From: an uncultured Acidimicrobiales bacterium
Lineage (GTDB): Bacteria; Actinomycetota; Acidimicrobiia; Acidimicrobiales; SZUA-35
Assembly (NCBI GenBank): GCA_938002965.1
Contig: CALKZY010000008.1
Coordinates: 124,001 to 188,000, forward strand
Direction: 5' to 3'
Length of the DNA stretch: 64,000 nt
The stretch's first letter is position 1. Each line of letters starts with the position of its first letter. The notes below the pieces were generated by a model, which did no database searches, was not told where the DNA came from, and saw nothing but the letters and a program-made list of their open reading frames with translations. Below, piece by piece: positions 1 to 8,577 of this stretch. The position numbers and the translations under genes are program-made.

Positions 1-1
1 G

Positions 2-1477
2 GACTCGGTTCCCATGGTTTGCATCACGGGTCAGGTGGCTGTTCCGGCCATCGGCACTGATGCCTTTCAGGAGTGCGACACAACCGGTATCACCCGGTCG
101 ATAACCAAGCACAACATGCTGGTTACCCGGGCAGAAGACATCCCACGAGCGGTTCGGGAGGCGTTCCACATCGCCACCACCGGCCGACCAGGCCCGGTAC
201 TCATCGACATTCCCAAAGACATCGTCGACGCCAACAACCCCAACGCCTACTTCGACTTCGTCTACCCGCCTGAGGTTGAACTTCCTGGCTACGCCCCAAC
301 GACGGGAGCGGACCCCGAAGCGGTAACCGAAGCCGTTGAAATGATCCTGGCCGCCGAACGGCCTGTCCTGTACGTGGGCGGCGGGGTTCTCAAGGCCCGT
401 GGAGCCGAAGCACTGCTCGACATGGCCGAAATCGGCAATATCCCGGTGGTCACCACTTTGATGGCTCGGGGCGCGTTCCCCGACAGCCACGAGCTCTGCC
501 TAGGAATGCCGGGCATGCACGGCAACTACACCGCCGTCCGAGCCATTCAAGAGGCGGACGTTCTGATCGCCATGGGTAGCCGTTTCGACGACCGGGTCAC
601 CGGCAAGGTCGGTGCGTTCGCCCCAGGGGCCAAGGTGATCCACGTCGACATCGACCCGGCCGAGCACGGCAAGGTTCGTCGTCCCGACGTTTCTATCGTT
701 GCCGACTGCCGTCTGGCCATGGAAGCCATTAACGACGCAATCGAATCGAAGGGTGGGCCGACGAGTCACACCGATCACTCAGCTTGGCGTCAACGCCTGT
801 CCGGCTGGCAGGAGAACTACCCGCTAACCTACGACCCGCCCCAGCCCGGCGAACTGCTCAAGCCACAGGCTGTGCTTGAAGCATTACGTGACGCCTGCCC
901 GGCCGACACCATCGTCGCCTCAGGCGTCGGCCAACACCAAATGTGGGCCAGCCAATATTGGCGCTTCGACCACCCCTACACCTGGGTCAACTCCGGTGGG
1001 CTTGGCACCATGGGATTCTCGATACCCGCCGCCCTGGGGGCCAAAGCCGCCTACCCGGACCGGATGGTTTGGGCCGTTGACGGCGACGGCTGTTTCCAAA
1101 TGACCGCCCAGGAGCTGATCACCGCCTCGGTCGAGAAGATCCCCATCAAGGTCGCCTTGTTGAACAACGCCTACCTGGGCATGGTCCGCCAATGGCAGGA
1201 GCTCTTCTATGACGAGCGGTACTCCGAGGTTCACCTGGGCCACGAAATGCCGGACTACGTCAAGTGGGCTGAATCCATGGGCTGTGTGGCCTTCCGAGTC
1301 GAAGACCACTCCGAAGTTGACGCCGTCATAGCCAAAGCCAACCAGATCAACGACCGCCCGGTAGTTGTCGAGTTCAGGTGCCTAAGCGAGGAGAAGGTCT
1401 ACCCGATGGTTCCGGCCGGCGGATCCAACGACGACATCATCGTTCACCCCAGCCAGCACCCCGATCAGGCCGAGTAG
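2..1477 (+). CDS. ilvB: acetolactate synthase large subunit, 5'-truncated by window edge
   Basis: Catalytic subunit of acetohydroxyacid synthase, the ThDP enzyme that joins two pyruvates, or pyruvate and 2-oxobutyrate, in the first common step of branched-chain amino acid synthesis. The frame is open from base 2, upstream of the first ATG at 14, so the gene enters from the left; about 490 of the usual 570-600 residues are present and roughly the first 90 are missing. The central domain (FDDRVTGKV region near 590) and the C-terminal ThDP/Mg motif are visible, with GDG near 1081 and NN near 1165. ilvN follows after 24 bases, the normal large-small subunit pair. No ilvC follows; a convergent glpD lies there instead. 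Confidence 0.96.
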   Translation, partial: DSVPMVCITGQVAVPAIGTDAFQECDTTGITRSITKHNMLVTRAEDIPRAVREAFHIATTGRPGPVLIDIPKDIVDANNPNAYFDFVYPPEVELPGYAPTTGADPEAVTEAVEMILAAERPVLYVGGGVLKARGAEALLDMAEIGNIPVVTTLMARGAFPDSHELCLGMPGMHGNYTAVRAIQEADVLIAMGSRFDDRVTGKVGAFAPGAKVIHVDIDPAEHGKVRRPDVSIVADCRLAMEAINDAIESKGGPTSHTDHSAWRQRLSGWQENYPLTYDPPQPGELLKPQAVLEALRDACPADTIVASGVGQHQMWASQYWRFDHPYTWVNSGGLGTMGFSIPAALGAKAAYPDRMVWAVDGDGCFQMTAQELITASVEKIPIKVALLNNAYLGMVRQWQELFYDERYSEVHLGHEMPDYVKWAESMGCVAFRVEDHSEVDAVIAKANQINDRPVVVEFRCLSEEKVYPMVPAGGSNDDIIVHPSQHPDQAE

Positions 1478-1501
1478 CGGCCGGAGAGTTTGGAGATACC
1501 A

Positions 1502-2032
1502 ATGACCGGAAACAAACCCCATCGCACGATCGTCGTCCTGGTCGAGAACAAGGCCGGTGTCCTGGCCCGAGTGGCGGACCTTTTCGCCCGCCGCGGCTAC
1601 AACATCATTTCCCTGGCCGTAGCCCCCACCCACGACGAGCGGCTGTCAAAGCTGACCATCGTCGTCGACGTGGAATCGGCCCCGCTCGACCAGATCATGA
1701 AGCAGCTGTTCAAGCTCATCAACGTGGTCGAAATCGCCGAGCTCAACCCCGGCGACGGGGTAGAGCGGGAGCTGTTGCTGGCAACAGTCGAGGCTCCTAA
1801 AGACACCCGCAGCCAGATCGTTGAGTTGGTCGACATCTTCGAAGGCAAGATCGTCGCAGTGTCGGCTGATCGCTTGACGGTGAGCCTTGACGGGGCACCT
1901 TCAAAGCTGGACGATTTCGAGGCTCTACTGGAGAGCTACTCGATCACCGACCTGCAACGGTCGGGCCGGATCGCCCTACCGAAGATCGGGCGGGACGTGC
2001 CACGGCTACGGGCCGTTCCCGAGGCGGGCTAG
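1502..2032 (+). CDS. ilvN: acetolactate synthase small (regulatory) subunit
   Basis: Regulatory partner of IlvB that carries the valine-binding ACT domain and stimulates the catalytic subunit. The protein is 176 residues, normal for the family. The ACT domain covers about residues 8-80 (VLVENKAGVLARVADLFARR is diagnostic) and the ALS small-subunit C-terminal domain follows from about residue 85. I chose ATG 1502 because GGAG at 1492-1495 sits six bases upstream; an in-frame TTG at 1490 is possible but lacks a better ribosome site. It is co-directional with ilvB and ends 17 bases before the convergent glpD stop. Confidence 0.95.
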   Translation: MTGNKPHRTIVVLVENKAGVLARVADLFARRGYNIISLAVAPTHDERLSKLTIVVDVESAPLDQIMKQLFKLINVVEIAELNPGDGVERELLLATVEAPKDTRSQIVELVDIFEGKIVAVSADRLTVSLDGAPSKLDDFEALLESYSITDLQRSGRIALPKIGRDVPRLRAVPEAG

Positions 2033-2049
2033 CGGATCGCAGCCCAGGT

Positions 2050-3690
2050 CTAGACGCCGAGTAGTTCGCGGTCGATGTCGGCAATAGCCGGCTCGGCCCT
2101 GAGCATTTCTTGGCGATGGATCAAAGCCAGCTTGGTCCGCCGGCGCAGCAGATCATCAAGGTTGACGACCATTTCTCGTTCCAAGTAGACCGAGATTTCG
2201 CCCCGCAGAACATCGGATTCGACCATCACCGGCTCGGCCAGGGAGGGATCGGATTCGATGGCGTTGACGATGTCGAATGCCGCCAGGCCGTGTCGGCGCC
2301 AAAGAACCTCCGCTATCGAGTTCGCCCGTTCGACTTCGGGTGGCCGGTTGAGGCCAACTGTTGCCGCCCTTTGGTAGAACGCGCTGCGCTTAGCGGCCGG
2401 GGGTTCCCCACACCAGTCGTTACCCGGTTCAGATGGATCCAAGCCAAGCTCGCCTACGGCCTCAACCACCTCAAGGCCGACGTTGAGACAGTCGGTGAGC
2501 TTGCCCCCGAAGATCGTTACCACCGAACGAGCAGGATCGGTTTCGATGACGTGCTTTCGTGACAGCGCCGTCCAGTCGGTCTCGAGCTTGTCATCTCCAC
2601 TGGCCGGCACGACGAGTGGCCGCACCCCGCTGCGTTCGGCGATGACGTCGTCGGCAGTCAACGGGTTGGAAAGCCTGAGCCTGGCATTGATCTGCGACAA
2701 CAGGAACTGCCGGTCCTCATCGGTCACCGGCTCGTGGGCGTTGTTGGTTCTGGTATCGGTGGTCCCGATAACCGACCGATGGGCCATTGGAATGACGTAG
2801 AACAGCCGTTGGGTGTCGTCGAAGAAGGCCAGCACTCGTTCGCTATCGACAAGTTGCGGGACGACCAGATGAATGCCCTTGGAATACACGATTCGATGAT
2901 TGGCGGTAACGCCCATGGACCGGTTGAGTCGGTCGGTGAATGGCCCAGCACCGTTGACGATGGTTTTGGCCGAGGCCCGCATCAATTTGCCGGTCAACTC
3001 GTCCCGCAGTTCGATACGCCATGGACCGGGTGACGCACCATTGACATCGGCTGACTCGCCGGCGCTGAAAGCTCCGTGGTGGGCTCCGACCACGGTGACG
3101 TAGTTGGCGGCGGCAGCACCGCTGTCCAAGGCGGAACGGATGAAGTTCCACACGAACCTGGCGTCATTGTCCTTCAGGTACCCGTCGGCGTACTCAATGG
3201 CGGCGGTGGCGTCATCGGTGTTGACGATCGGCTCCAGCTTGTTGATGGCAGCGGGCTTGAAGTACCGAGGTCTGCGGGTGGCCAGTCGACCCAGAATCCA
3301 GTAGCCGACGCTGCCCAAACCGGCCAGCCACGAAGGAAACGGTGCGGTGCGGTCGAGCGTGGCCAGGAAAGGTAGTTCGGCGATGGCGGTGGGGTAGGCC
3401 TTGAACAGCTGATTGCGAGATTTGAGCAGCTTGTTTACCAAAAGAAGCTCGTAGTTCTCAAGGTACTTGAAGCCACCCCACACCAGGTTTGAGGACTCCT
3501 GGCTTGTGAAGTTGGCGAAGTCACCCTGCTCGGCCAGGCCGACCGAAAGGCCCGAGGCGGCCAACGCTGCGGCGCTGACGGCGCCGTTGATTCCGCCCCC
3601 CACTACGAAGACATCAAAGTGGCCGCCGTCCAGCTTCTCCAACTGTTGCCGGCGCAGTGCGTCGTGACCGTGCTCACCAATCGTATTCAT
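2050..3690 (-). CDS. glpD: FAD-dependent glycerol-3-phosphate dehydrogenase
   Basis: Oxidises sn-glycerol 3-phosphate to dihydroxyacetone phosphate at the membrane and passes electrons to quinone. It has 546 residues, usual for GlpD. The N-terminus holds the FAD Rossmann motif VVGGGINGAVSAAALAASG at about residues 30-48, followed by the GlpD-typical SSNLVWGGFKYLENYELLLV stretch. The substrate/FAD region (IVNGAGPFTDRLN, then FGGKLTDCLN) and a C-terminal helical domain are present. It converges on ilvN with a 17-base gap. Its start is 126 bases from the divergent enoyl-CoA hydratase start, so the two share a promoter region. Glp repressor or uptake genes are not nearby. Confidence 0.93.
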   Translation of the reverse strand: MNTIGEHGHDALRRQQLEKLDGGHFDVFVVGGGINGAVSAAALAASGLSVGLAEQGDFANFTSQESSNLVWGGFKYLENYELLLVNKLLKSRNQLFKAYPTAIAELPFLATLDRTAPFPSWLAGLGSVGYWILGRLATRRPRYFKPAAINKLEPIVNTDDATAAIEYADGYLKDNDARFVWNFIRSALDSGAAAANYVTVVGAHHGAFSAGESADVNGASPGPWRIELRDELTGKLMRASAKTIVNGAGPFTDRLNRSMGVTANHRIVYSKGIHLVVPQLVDSERVLAFFDDTQRLFYVIPMAHRSVIGTTDTRTNNAHEPVTDEDRQFLLSQINARLRLSNPLTADDVIAERSGVRPLVVPASGDDKLETDWTALSRKHVIETDPARSVVTIFGGKLTDCLNVGLEVVEAVGELGLDPSEPGNDWCGEPPAAKRSAFYQRAATVGLNRPPEVERANSIAEVLWRRHGLAAFDIVNAIESDPSLAEPVMVESDVLRGEISVYLEREMVVNLDDLLRRRTKLALIHRQEMLRAEPAIADIDRELLGV

Positions 3691-3816
3691 CGCGTTTCTA
3701 CGACCTTCTTCCCGCCATCTTGGGAGCGGACTGCACCTGGCACGGTGAACCCAACTACGAAATCAACCGTAGCAAGAGCGTTGACAACGGCGGACGTAGT
3801 GTGAAGACTGTCCCTC

Positions 3817-4626
3817 ATGTCTGAATTCGTGAGCATTGTTGAGTCCAAGTCGGAGTCTGTTCCGGTTGATCTGCCAACCGGTGTGGCTGTTCTTCGATTG
3901 GATCGGCCAAAAGTCAATGCCCTCAACCTGCAATTGTCCCAGGAACTTCTAGACGCCGCCATCGAATTGGAGGGCCGCTCGGACATTCGCGCCATCGTCT
4001 TGTGGGGCGGGCCCAAGATTTTCGCCGCTGGAGCTGATATTGCTGCGTTCCCAATCGGCGAAGGTCATCGTGACCCCTCGGACATGGTCGACCCGCTAAA
4101 CGAAGCTCTCCTGCGACTTGAGGCGCTTCCTCAGATCACCGTGTCGGCCGTGAATGGCGTTGCCCTTGGTGGCGGCTGCGAGCTATCGATGGCCACCGAC
4201 TTTCGAGTCTGCGGAGAATCGTCCAACTTTGGTCAGCCAGAGATCCTGCTCGGCATTATTCCCGGGGCCGGAGGTACACAGCGGTTGACCCGTCTGGTTG
4301 GCATGACCAAGTCGAAGGAGATCGGCTACACCGGCCGAATGGTCCCCGCTGCTGAAGCGGTTGAGATCGGCTTGGCGTCGGCCGCCTACCCCGATGACGA
4401 GGTACTGGCCAAGGCCATTGAGATGGTGACGCCGTTCACTACTGGTCCAGCGGCGTTGGCCAACGTGAAGCGGTCTATTCAAGACGGCTACGCCTTGGAC
4501 ATTGCCGACGCCATTGCCGTGGAGAAGCGGGAGTTCGTCGGCTCATTCCAGACTGACGACGCTGTCATCGGAATCCAGAGCTTTCTCGAAAGCGGGCCTG
4601 GCAAGGCGAAGTTCACCGGCAAGTAG
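3817..4626 (+). CDS. enoyl-CoA hydratase/isomerase (crotonase family)
   Basis: Crotonase-fold enzyme, likely hydrating trans-2-enoyl-CoA in beta-oxidation, although other crotonase reactions cannot be excluded. It has 269 residues, normal length. The first oxyanion-hole segment (IFAAGADIAAF, near residue 68) and the second (GVALGGGCELSMATD, near residue 112) are both seen. The two glutamates usual in true hydratases are present, in GGGCELSM and in QPEILLGIIPGAGG. The C-terminal helices are complete. hpt follows after 27 bases, a possible pair with no obvious functional link. TTGACA at 3781-3786 is a possible -35 element, without a convincing -10. Confidence 0.88.
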   Translation: MSEFVSIVESKSESVPVDLPTGVAVLRLDRPKVNALNLQLSQELLDAAIELEGRSDIRAIVLWGGPKIFAAGADIAAFPIGEGHRDPSDMVDPLNEALLRLEALPQITVSAVNGVALGGGCELSMATDFRVCGESSNFGQPEILLGIIPGAGGTQRLTRLVGMTKSKEIGYTGRMVPAAEAVEIGLASAAYPDDEVLAKAIEMVTPFTTGPAALANVKRSIQDGYALDIADAIAVEKREFVGSFQTDDAVIGIQSFLESGPGKAKFTGK

Positions 4627-4653
4627 CTCGGGCGGAATCACCGGCGGGCTAGA

Positions 4654-5220
4654 GTGCCCGATGTGACCGATGCATCAGACGGTTCCTATCCTCCTTCGGG
4701 CGATGTCGGAGAGGTGCTCATCAGTGAGTCCGAGATCCAGGACCGAGTTCGCGAACTAGGGATTCAAATCACTAACGAGATGGCGGGAGAGGTTCCCGTT
4801 CTGGTGGGAATCCTGAAGGGGAGTGTGGTCTTTGTCGCTGACCTCATGCGGGAGATCGCCGGGCCGGTTGACCTGGACTTCCTGGCCGTTAGTTCCTACG
4901 GACAGGAGACGAAGAGCACCGGTGTGGTCAAGATTCTCAAAGATCTCGACAACGAGGTGTCTAACCGTCACGTGATCATCGTGGAAGACATTGTCGACTC
5001 GGGTCTGACGCTTCGGTACTTGAACGACTACATGGCCGCCCGTCAGCCAGCATCGGTGCGAACATGCACGTTGCTTAGGCGCCAGGGCACCCAGACGTCA
5101 GACCTTGAGATCGACTACGTGGGCTTCGACATTCCACCGGCGTTTGTCATCGGCTACGGCCTCGATGCTGGCCAGCGGTACCGCAACTTGCGATACATCG
5201 CGGAGTACACCGGCGACTGA
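4654..5220 (+). CDS. hpt: hypoxanthine phosphoribosyltransferase
   Basis: Purine salvage enzyme that makes IMP or GMP from hypoxanthine or guanine and PRPP. It has 188 residues. The start is the GTG at 4654, in the sequence following a weak purine stretch. The type I PRTase PRPP loop VIIVEDIVDSGLTLRYL lies at about residues 108-124. The flexible-loop region (SSYGQETKSTG) and the base-contact segment (DYVGFDIPPAFVIGYGLD) match bacterial Hpt. The first 25 residues (acidic, Ser/Pro-rich) are not part of the fold. In many bacteria hpt neighbours tilS and ftsH; neither is here. Confidence 0.93.
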   Translation: MPDVTDASDGSYPPSGDVGEVLISESEIQDRVRELGIQITNEMAGEVPVLVGILKGSVVFVADLMREIAGPVDLDFLAVSSYGQETKSTGVVKILKDLDNEVSNRHVIIVEDIVDSGLTLRYLNDYMAARQPASVRTCTLLRRQGTQTSDLEIDYVGFDIPPAFVIGYGLDAGQRYRNLRYIAEYTGD

Positions 5221-5256
5221 GTCCGGACTCGGATCCCGGCAACCGATTTTCGCTCG

Positions 5257-6183
5257 CTACCTGAGAGGCGGTCGGGGAAACAACACCGGAGTGTTGGCCT
5301 TGTACGCCTCGTAGTCGTCTTGGCCGCCCCATCGTTTGTCGGCCCGTCGTTCCAGCATGGGAACGCCGCTGATGCGGGTCAGCAGAACGTAGACGAACAC
5401 CGGCGAAATCAACGTGACCAGCTGCCAGCCCCTCAGCGCGGGTAAAGCGATCAGAGCGATCCCGGCCCACAGGAGAATCTCGCCGACGTAGTTGGGATGC
5501 CGGGACCAAGCCCAAAGGCCGTCGGTGATAAAGCGGCCTTCGTTGGCCGGGCTGTTTCGGAACGATGATTTTTGAGCGTCGGCCACAATTTCGATACCAA
5601 ATCCGGCGATCCAAACGATCAGCCCGACCACCGCCCAAATGCCAAGACTGCTTCTCGTCTCCGATGCAATAGCGGCGTGGGCGGCTGCCGCGGTGAAGAT
5701 CACCCATAAACCCTGAAGCGTCCAGGCCATCAAGAATCTGGTTGGACTTTGTTTGATTCGGTCGAAGCGTCCGTCTTTGCCGGTTTGACGAACCCTAGCG
5801 AACAGATAGCTCCCAAGACGCAATGCCCACACGAAGATCAAAGTCGTTAGTAGCCATGAGCGCCCGTCGGACGGGCCACCGAGGACGACAGCCAAGACTG
5901 TCGTCGACAGATAGGTGAGACTGCCGGTGAGGTCAAAGTAGTGTTCGCTGCGAGCGGCGAACGACGGCACGAAGACGGCCCAGTTAATAACAAAGGCGGC
6001 GATAGCGACCCAAAGGTGTACGCCAAGCCCAGCGATCGCCCTGCCGCCAGTGGCTCCGGCCAACGCCACCACAAGGCCGACCAAAACAGTAACGGCCACC
6101 TGGCTCATGTCCCGTCCGGTCCTAGCTCTGTTAGGGCCGCGGTGGCGGGCTGCGCCGTTGCCTGTTGCTGTGCTGTCTTGCAT
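5257..6183 (-). CDS. DUF1295 / steroid 5-alpha-reductase-like membrane protein
   Basis: Integral membrane protein of the DUF1295 family, related to steroid 5-alpha reductases and isoprenylcysteine methyltransferase-like folds; its substrate is unknown. I place the start at ATG 6183 because GGGAG lies five bases upstream; the open frame reaches 6255 but those residues are low in hydrophobicity. About 308 residues with six or seven membrane segments. The C-terminal signature is clear: FRNSPANEGRFITDGLWAWS followed by RHPNYVGEILLWAG, the NADPH/SAM-type nucleotide-contact region of the family. It stands alone between convergent hpt and a divergent hypothetical gene. Confidence 0.85.
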   Translation of the reverse strand: MQDSTATGNGAARHRGPNRARTGRDMSQVAVTVLVGLVVALAGATGGRAIAGLGVHLWVAIAAFVINWAVFVPSFAARSEHYFDLTGSLTYLSTTVLAVVLGGPSDGRSWLLTTLIFVWALRLGSYLFARVRQTGKDGRFDRIKQSPTRFLMAWTLQGLWVIFTAAAAHAAIASETRSSLGIWAVVGLIVWIAGFGIEIVADAQKSSFRNSPANEGRFITDGLWAWSRHPNYVGEILLWAGIALIALPALRGWQLVTLISPVFVYVLLTRISGVPMLERRADKRWGGQDDYEAYKANTPVLFPRPPLR

Positions 6184-6357
6184 CTGTTCTCCCTCTTCTC
6201 CGCTGTTCGAGTCGTCACAGCTGAAGACCGTCTGTAGCGGTCTAGAGTCTCGCATTCCGTTCAGGTCGACGCCACCGCGGCCAGTACATTCGGCCGGGAG
6301 CGCACCTGGGTGGGGTGGATGTCACACCAAAAGGCATTCTGGGATGTATCAGTGACC

Positions 6358-6930
6358 ATGTCCCTGGGTCTGATAGACAAGTCGAAAAAGCGGTCGTTCG
6401 GCCGCCACCAGGAGGGAAGCCCGGTGCAACTTCAACCACGAGACCAAAACCTACGACCGAAGCCGACACGAGGCGAACGTCGCAAGATCCGGCGCAGCCC
6501 GGCGTATCTGGAACTTCGAGCCAGTCTTGGAGTCAACGACACTCAGGCGTTGCTGCTGATTCAGCTCGGCGACTTTCACCTGGCCCATGTCGGTCAACAG
6601 GTGACCTGTCGTCCATGGTCGCGATCACACGTGTTGATCGGACTTAAACCCCGGCTGTTTGTGACCGGGGCAGCAGAGATCAGCGCCCCATGGATGGTGC
6701 GGGACGCCGACCTTGATGTTGACGTGTCGATCGCATCGCCAGGTTCGGTGCTGTTCATCCACAGACGTCACCAGCACCTGGTAGGGCGCCTGCTAGCCGG
6801 GGCTGCGGAATCTGTTGGTCGCCTGACCCGCGCCGCCAGCCACAACCCACCAGCCCATGGGCCGGCCAAGGTGTCGAGCCACCGGCAACGGGATTCGGCA
6901 ACACCAACCCAGACCAGACAGCCGGCCTAG
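6358..6930 (+). CDS. conserved-looking hypothetical protein
   Basis: I do not recognise this gene. The frame is open from 6310; ATG 6358 is the most natural start, and GTG 6352 or GTG 6310 are alternatives. About 190 residues. The first 55 are basic and polar (KSKKRS, RGERRKIRRS). Residues about 60-165 look like a folded alpha/beta domain with regular hydrophobic spacing (TQALLLIQLGDFHLAHVGQQ, then a DADLDVDVSIASPGSVLFIH strand pair). The tail is Pro/His/Arg-rich and disordered. No membrane segment or signal peptide. It converges on the 6943-7377 gene with a 12-base gap. The amino-acid composition of the middle supports coding; the exact start does not. Confidence 0.5.
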   Translation: MSLGLIDKSKKRSFGRHQEGSPVQLQPRDQNLRPKPTRGERRKIRRSPAYLELRASLGVNDTQALLLIQLGDFHLAHVGQQVTCRPWSRSHVLIGLKPRLFVTGAAEISAPWMVRDADLDVDVSIASPGSVLFIHRRHQHLVGRLLAGAAESVGRLTRAASHNPPAHGPAKVSSHRQRDSATPTQTRQPA

Positions 6931-6942
6931 CCTGCGCCCGAA

Positions 6943-7377
6943 TCAGTGGGCCAGCATGGATCCCATCACGACAACGATTAGTGAGGCCAGGAAGCCGATT
7001 CCGGCCGTCGCCCCTCGCAGCGAGGCAGTAGTGGCCCGCTGATGCATGAAGGTGGCCGCTCCAGCCAGAACAACCAGCAGCATCTTGATGCCGAGCACGA
7101 TGTTGTAGCCGGTGCTTACACCCGCCATGTCAACCGTCAATAGGTTCCAAATTCCGCTGGCTACGGCAACGGCGAATGCCGGCCATGCCACGCGGCCGAA
7201 CGCCGCGGCCGCTTGAGCGGGTACGCCATCACCCGCTGAGCGCAGTACCGGTAGCAGCGCCATCATGATAATTTGGCCACCGATCCAAACTGCCATGCCC
7301 AGAAGATGAAGGGTGATGCGAATGGAATCGAGGTCCAATGCCGCGCTGTTGGTGGATGCAATCGTTCCTACTGTCAT
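6943..7377 (-). CDS. CopD-like four-helix membrane protein
   Basis: Small integral membrane protein of 144 residues with four predicted helices, resembling the CopD/YebZ copper-resistance domain family. The first helix (ITLHLLGMAVWIGGQIIMMA) carries the conserved His and the W-GG motif of that family, which in relatives may bind haem or copper. The start is set at ATG 7377 because GAGAGGA lies about nine bases upstream; the frame is open to 7554 but that part is hydrophilic and overlaps the divergent gene. A role in metal or redox homeostasis is inferred from family only. Confidence 0.75.
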   Translation of the reverse strand: MTVGTIASTNSAALDLDSIRITLHLLGMAVWIGGQIIMMALLPVLRSAGDGVPAQAAAAFGRVAWPAFAVAVASGIWNLLTVDMAGVSTGYNIVLGIKMLLVVLAGAATFMHQRATTASLRGATAGIGFLASLIVVVMGSMLAH

Positions 7378-7559
7378 GTTTACAGTCCTCTCCGCTCGGG
7401 GGCGCCGCACCCCCGCAGGTTTGGTGTCACCGTAGCGGTGGGAATCCCCTCGCCGGTTGCCCTGGCTGAAGTCAAACGAGCTTGATGTCGGGTTCGGACC
7501 ATAGACAGTCAGTTTGGGACCTGTCGGTGCGTTTCGAGCTTCCACTACCTTCAAGGTTC

Positions 7560-7789
7560 ATGGCTGTCATTGAAACCATCACGCTCGGTCTTTCCGATGC
7601 GGCATCGGCGGAGGAATTCGCCGCGCCAACGCCAAGGTCGAAGCCGAGTACCTCCCGCTGCAAGCTGGTTTCAACCCCGGTAGCAGGGTGACCACCATCG
7701 ACGATTCCGGGCTCTGGCCCATCTCCCTGCGATGGGACAGCGCGGCTGATGCCGATGCGGCTGTGCCTGGAGGGAATCCGAGATGGTGA
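7560..7789 (+). pseudogene. frameshifted small ABM-like (antibiotic monooxygenase fold) gene
   Basis: The frame from ATG 7560 encodes MAVIETITLGLSDAASAEEF and then loses sense. From about 7625 the next frame gives AKVEAEYLPLQAGFNPGSR followed by VTTIDDSGLWPISLRWDSAA, ending at TGA 7789. Joined, the two halves look like one ferredoxin-like ABM-type domain (ANxxVExEY...QPGF...W.V.LRWxSAADADAA). Adding one G inside the GCCGCGCC run near 7620-7627 would restore the frame and give EEFAAANAKVEAEY. The 3' end also looks cut: the ADADAA motif runs straight into the next gene. Either an assembly error or a decayed gene. Confidence 0.5.
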
Positions 7790-8513
7790 CGTTCGCCGTG
7801 CGGTCGAGGCTTATACCGGCGATCGCTACACCCAACACTCCACCGGAGTGCGCGACGGCGTCGAGGGTTTCGTCGAGTTCTTCGAACCGTTCGTGGCCCA
7901 CAACACGGTCCGCGACATCGACCTCGTTCGTACCTTTGTTGACGGCCGTTTCGTGTTCGTCCACGCCGCACAGAGTCTGAACAACGGCGAGTCCAAGTGG
8001 GTCACTACCGACCTGTTTGACACTGACAGGAATGGCAAGATCATCGAACACTGGGATGTGATTCATGAGTTGGGCGGCACCAACCCCGGCGGTCACAACC
8101 AGGTTGACGGTGAAACCGCCGTGACCGACCTTCACCTGACCGAGGACAACAAGGCCGTGGTCCGGCGCCTGTTGACCGAAGCCTTCGCCGAGAACCCAAC
8201 ATCGCCGATGTCGGACTTCATCTCGACCGAGACCTACATCAACCACAACCCCGATGCTCCCGACGGCTTGGATGCTCTCATCGAAATGGATCGTTCAAGC
8301 CGGGAACGTGGGCAGGCGCTGTATTACAAGCAGGTCTATCGGGTGATCGGACAAGGCAATTTCGTGGTCTCGCTTGCCCACCAGATTTGGAACGGCATTG
8401 ATTACGCGGCGTTCGACATCTTCCGGCTGGAAAACGGGTTGATCGTCGAGCACTGGGACAACGTCGAGACCCTGCCCGACCCGGCTGACTTGGTTAACTC
8501 GGGCAAGTTCTAA
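7749..8513 (+). CDS. NTF2-like / SnoaL-like protein, two-domain
   Basis: A 254-residue protein made of two NTF2-like half-barrels related to SnoaL and the COG4922 group; the reaction is unknown. The first domain (about residues 1-110) has YTGDRYTQHSTGVRDG and IIEHWDVI. The second (120-250) has TYINHNPDAPDGLDALIEM and LIVEHWDNVE. The paired EHWD motifs mark the repeated fold. The protein starts abruptly at MPMRLCLEGIRDGD, whereas relatives usually have about ten more residues before this segment, and its start lies inside the 3' end of the frameshifted upstream gene. A small deletion joining two genes is a possible explanation. Confidence 0.75.
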   Translation: MPMRLCLEGIRDGDVRRAVEAYTGDRYTQHSTGVRDGVEGFVEFFEPFVAHNTVRDIDLVRTFVDGRFVFVHAAQSLNNGESKWVTTDLFDTDRNGKIIEHWDVIHELGGTNPGGHNQVDGETAVTDLHLTEDNKAVVRRLLTEAFAENPTSPMSDFISTETYINHNPDAPDGLDALIEMDRSSRERGQALYYKQVYRVIGQGNFVVSLAHQIWNGIDYAAFDIFRLENGLIVEHWDNVETLPDPADLVNSGKF

Positions 8514-8577
8514 CCGGTAGCGCCCGCTGTTGGCCCCGGATCCGGTGGCCGACCCTGGTGACGGTTAGGCTTGGTCA

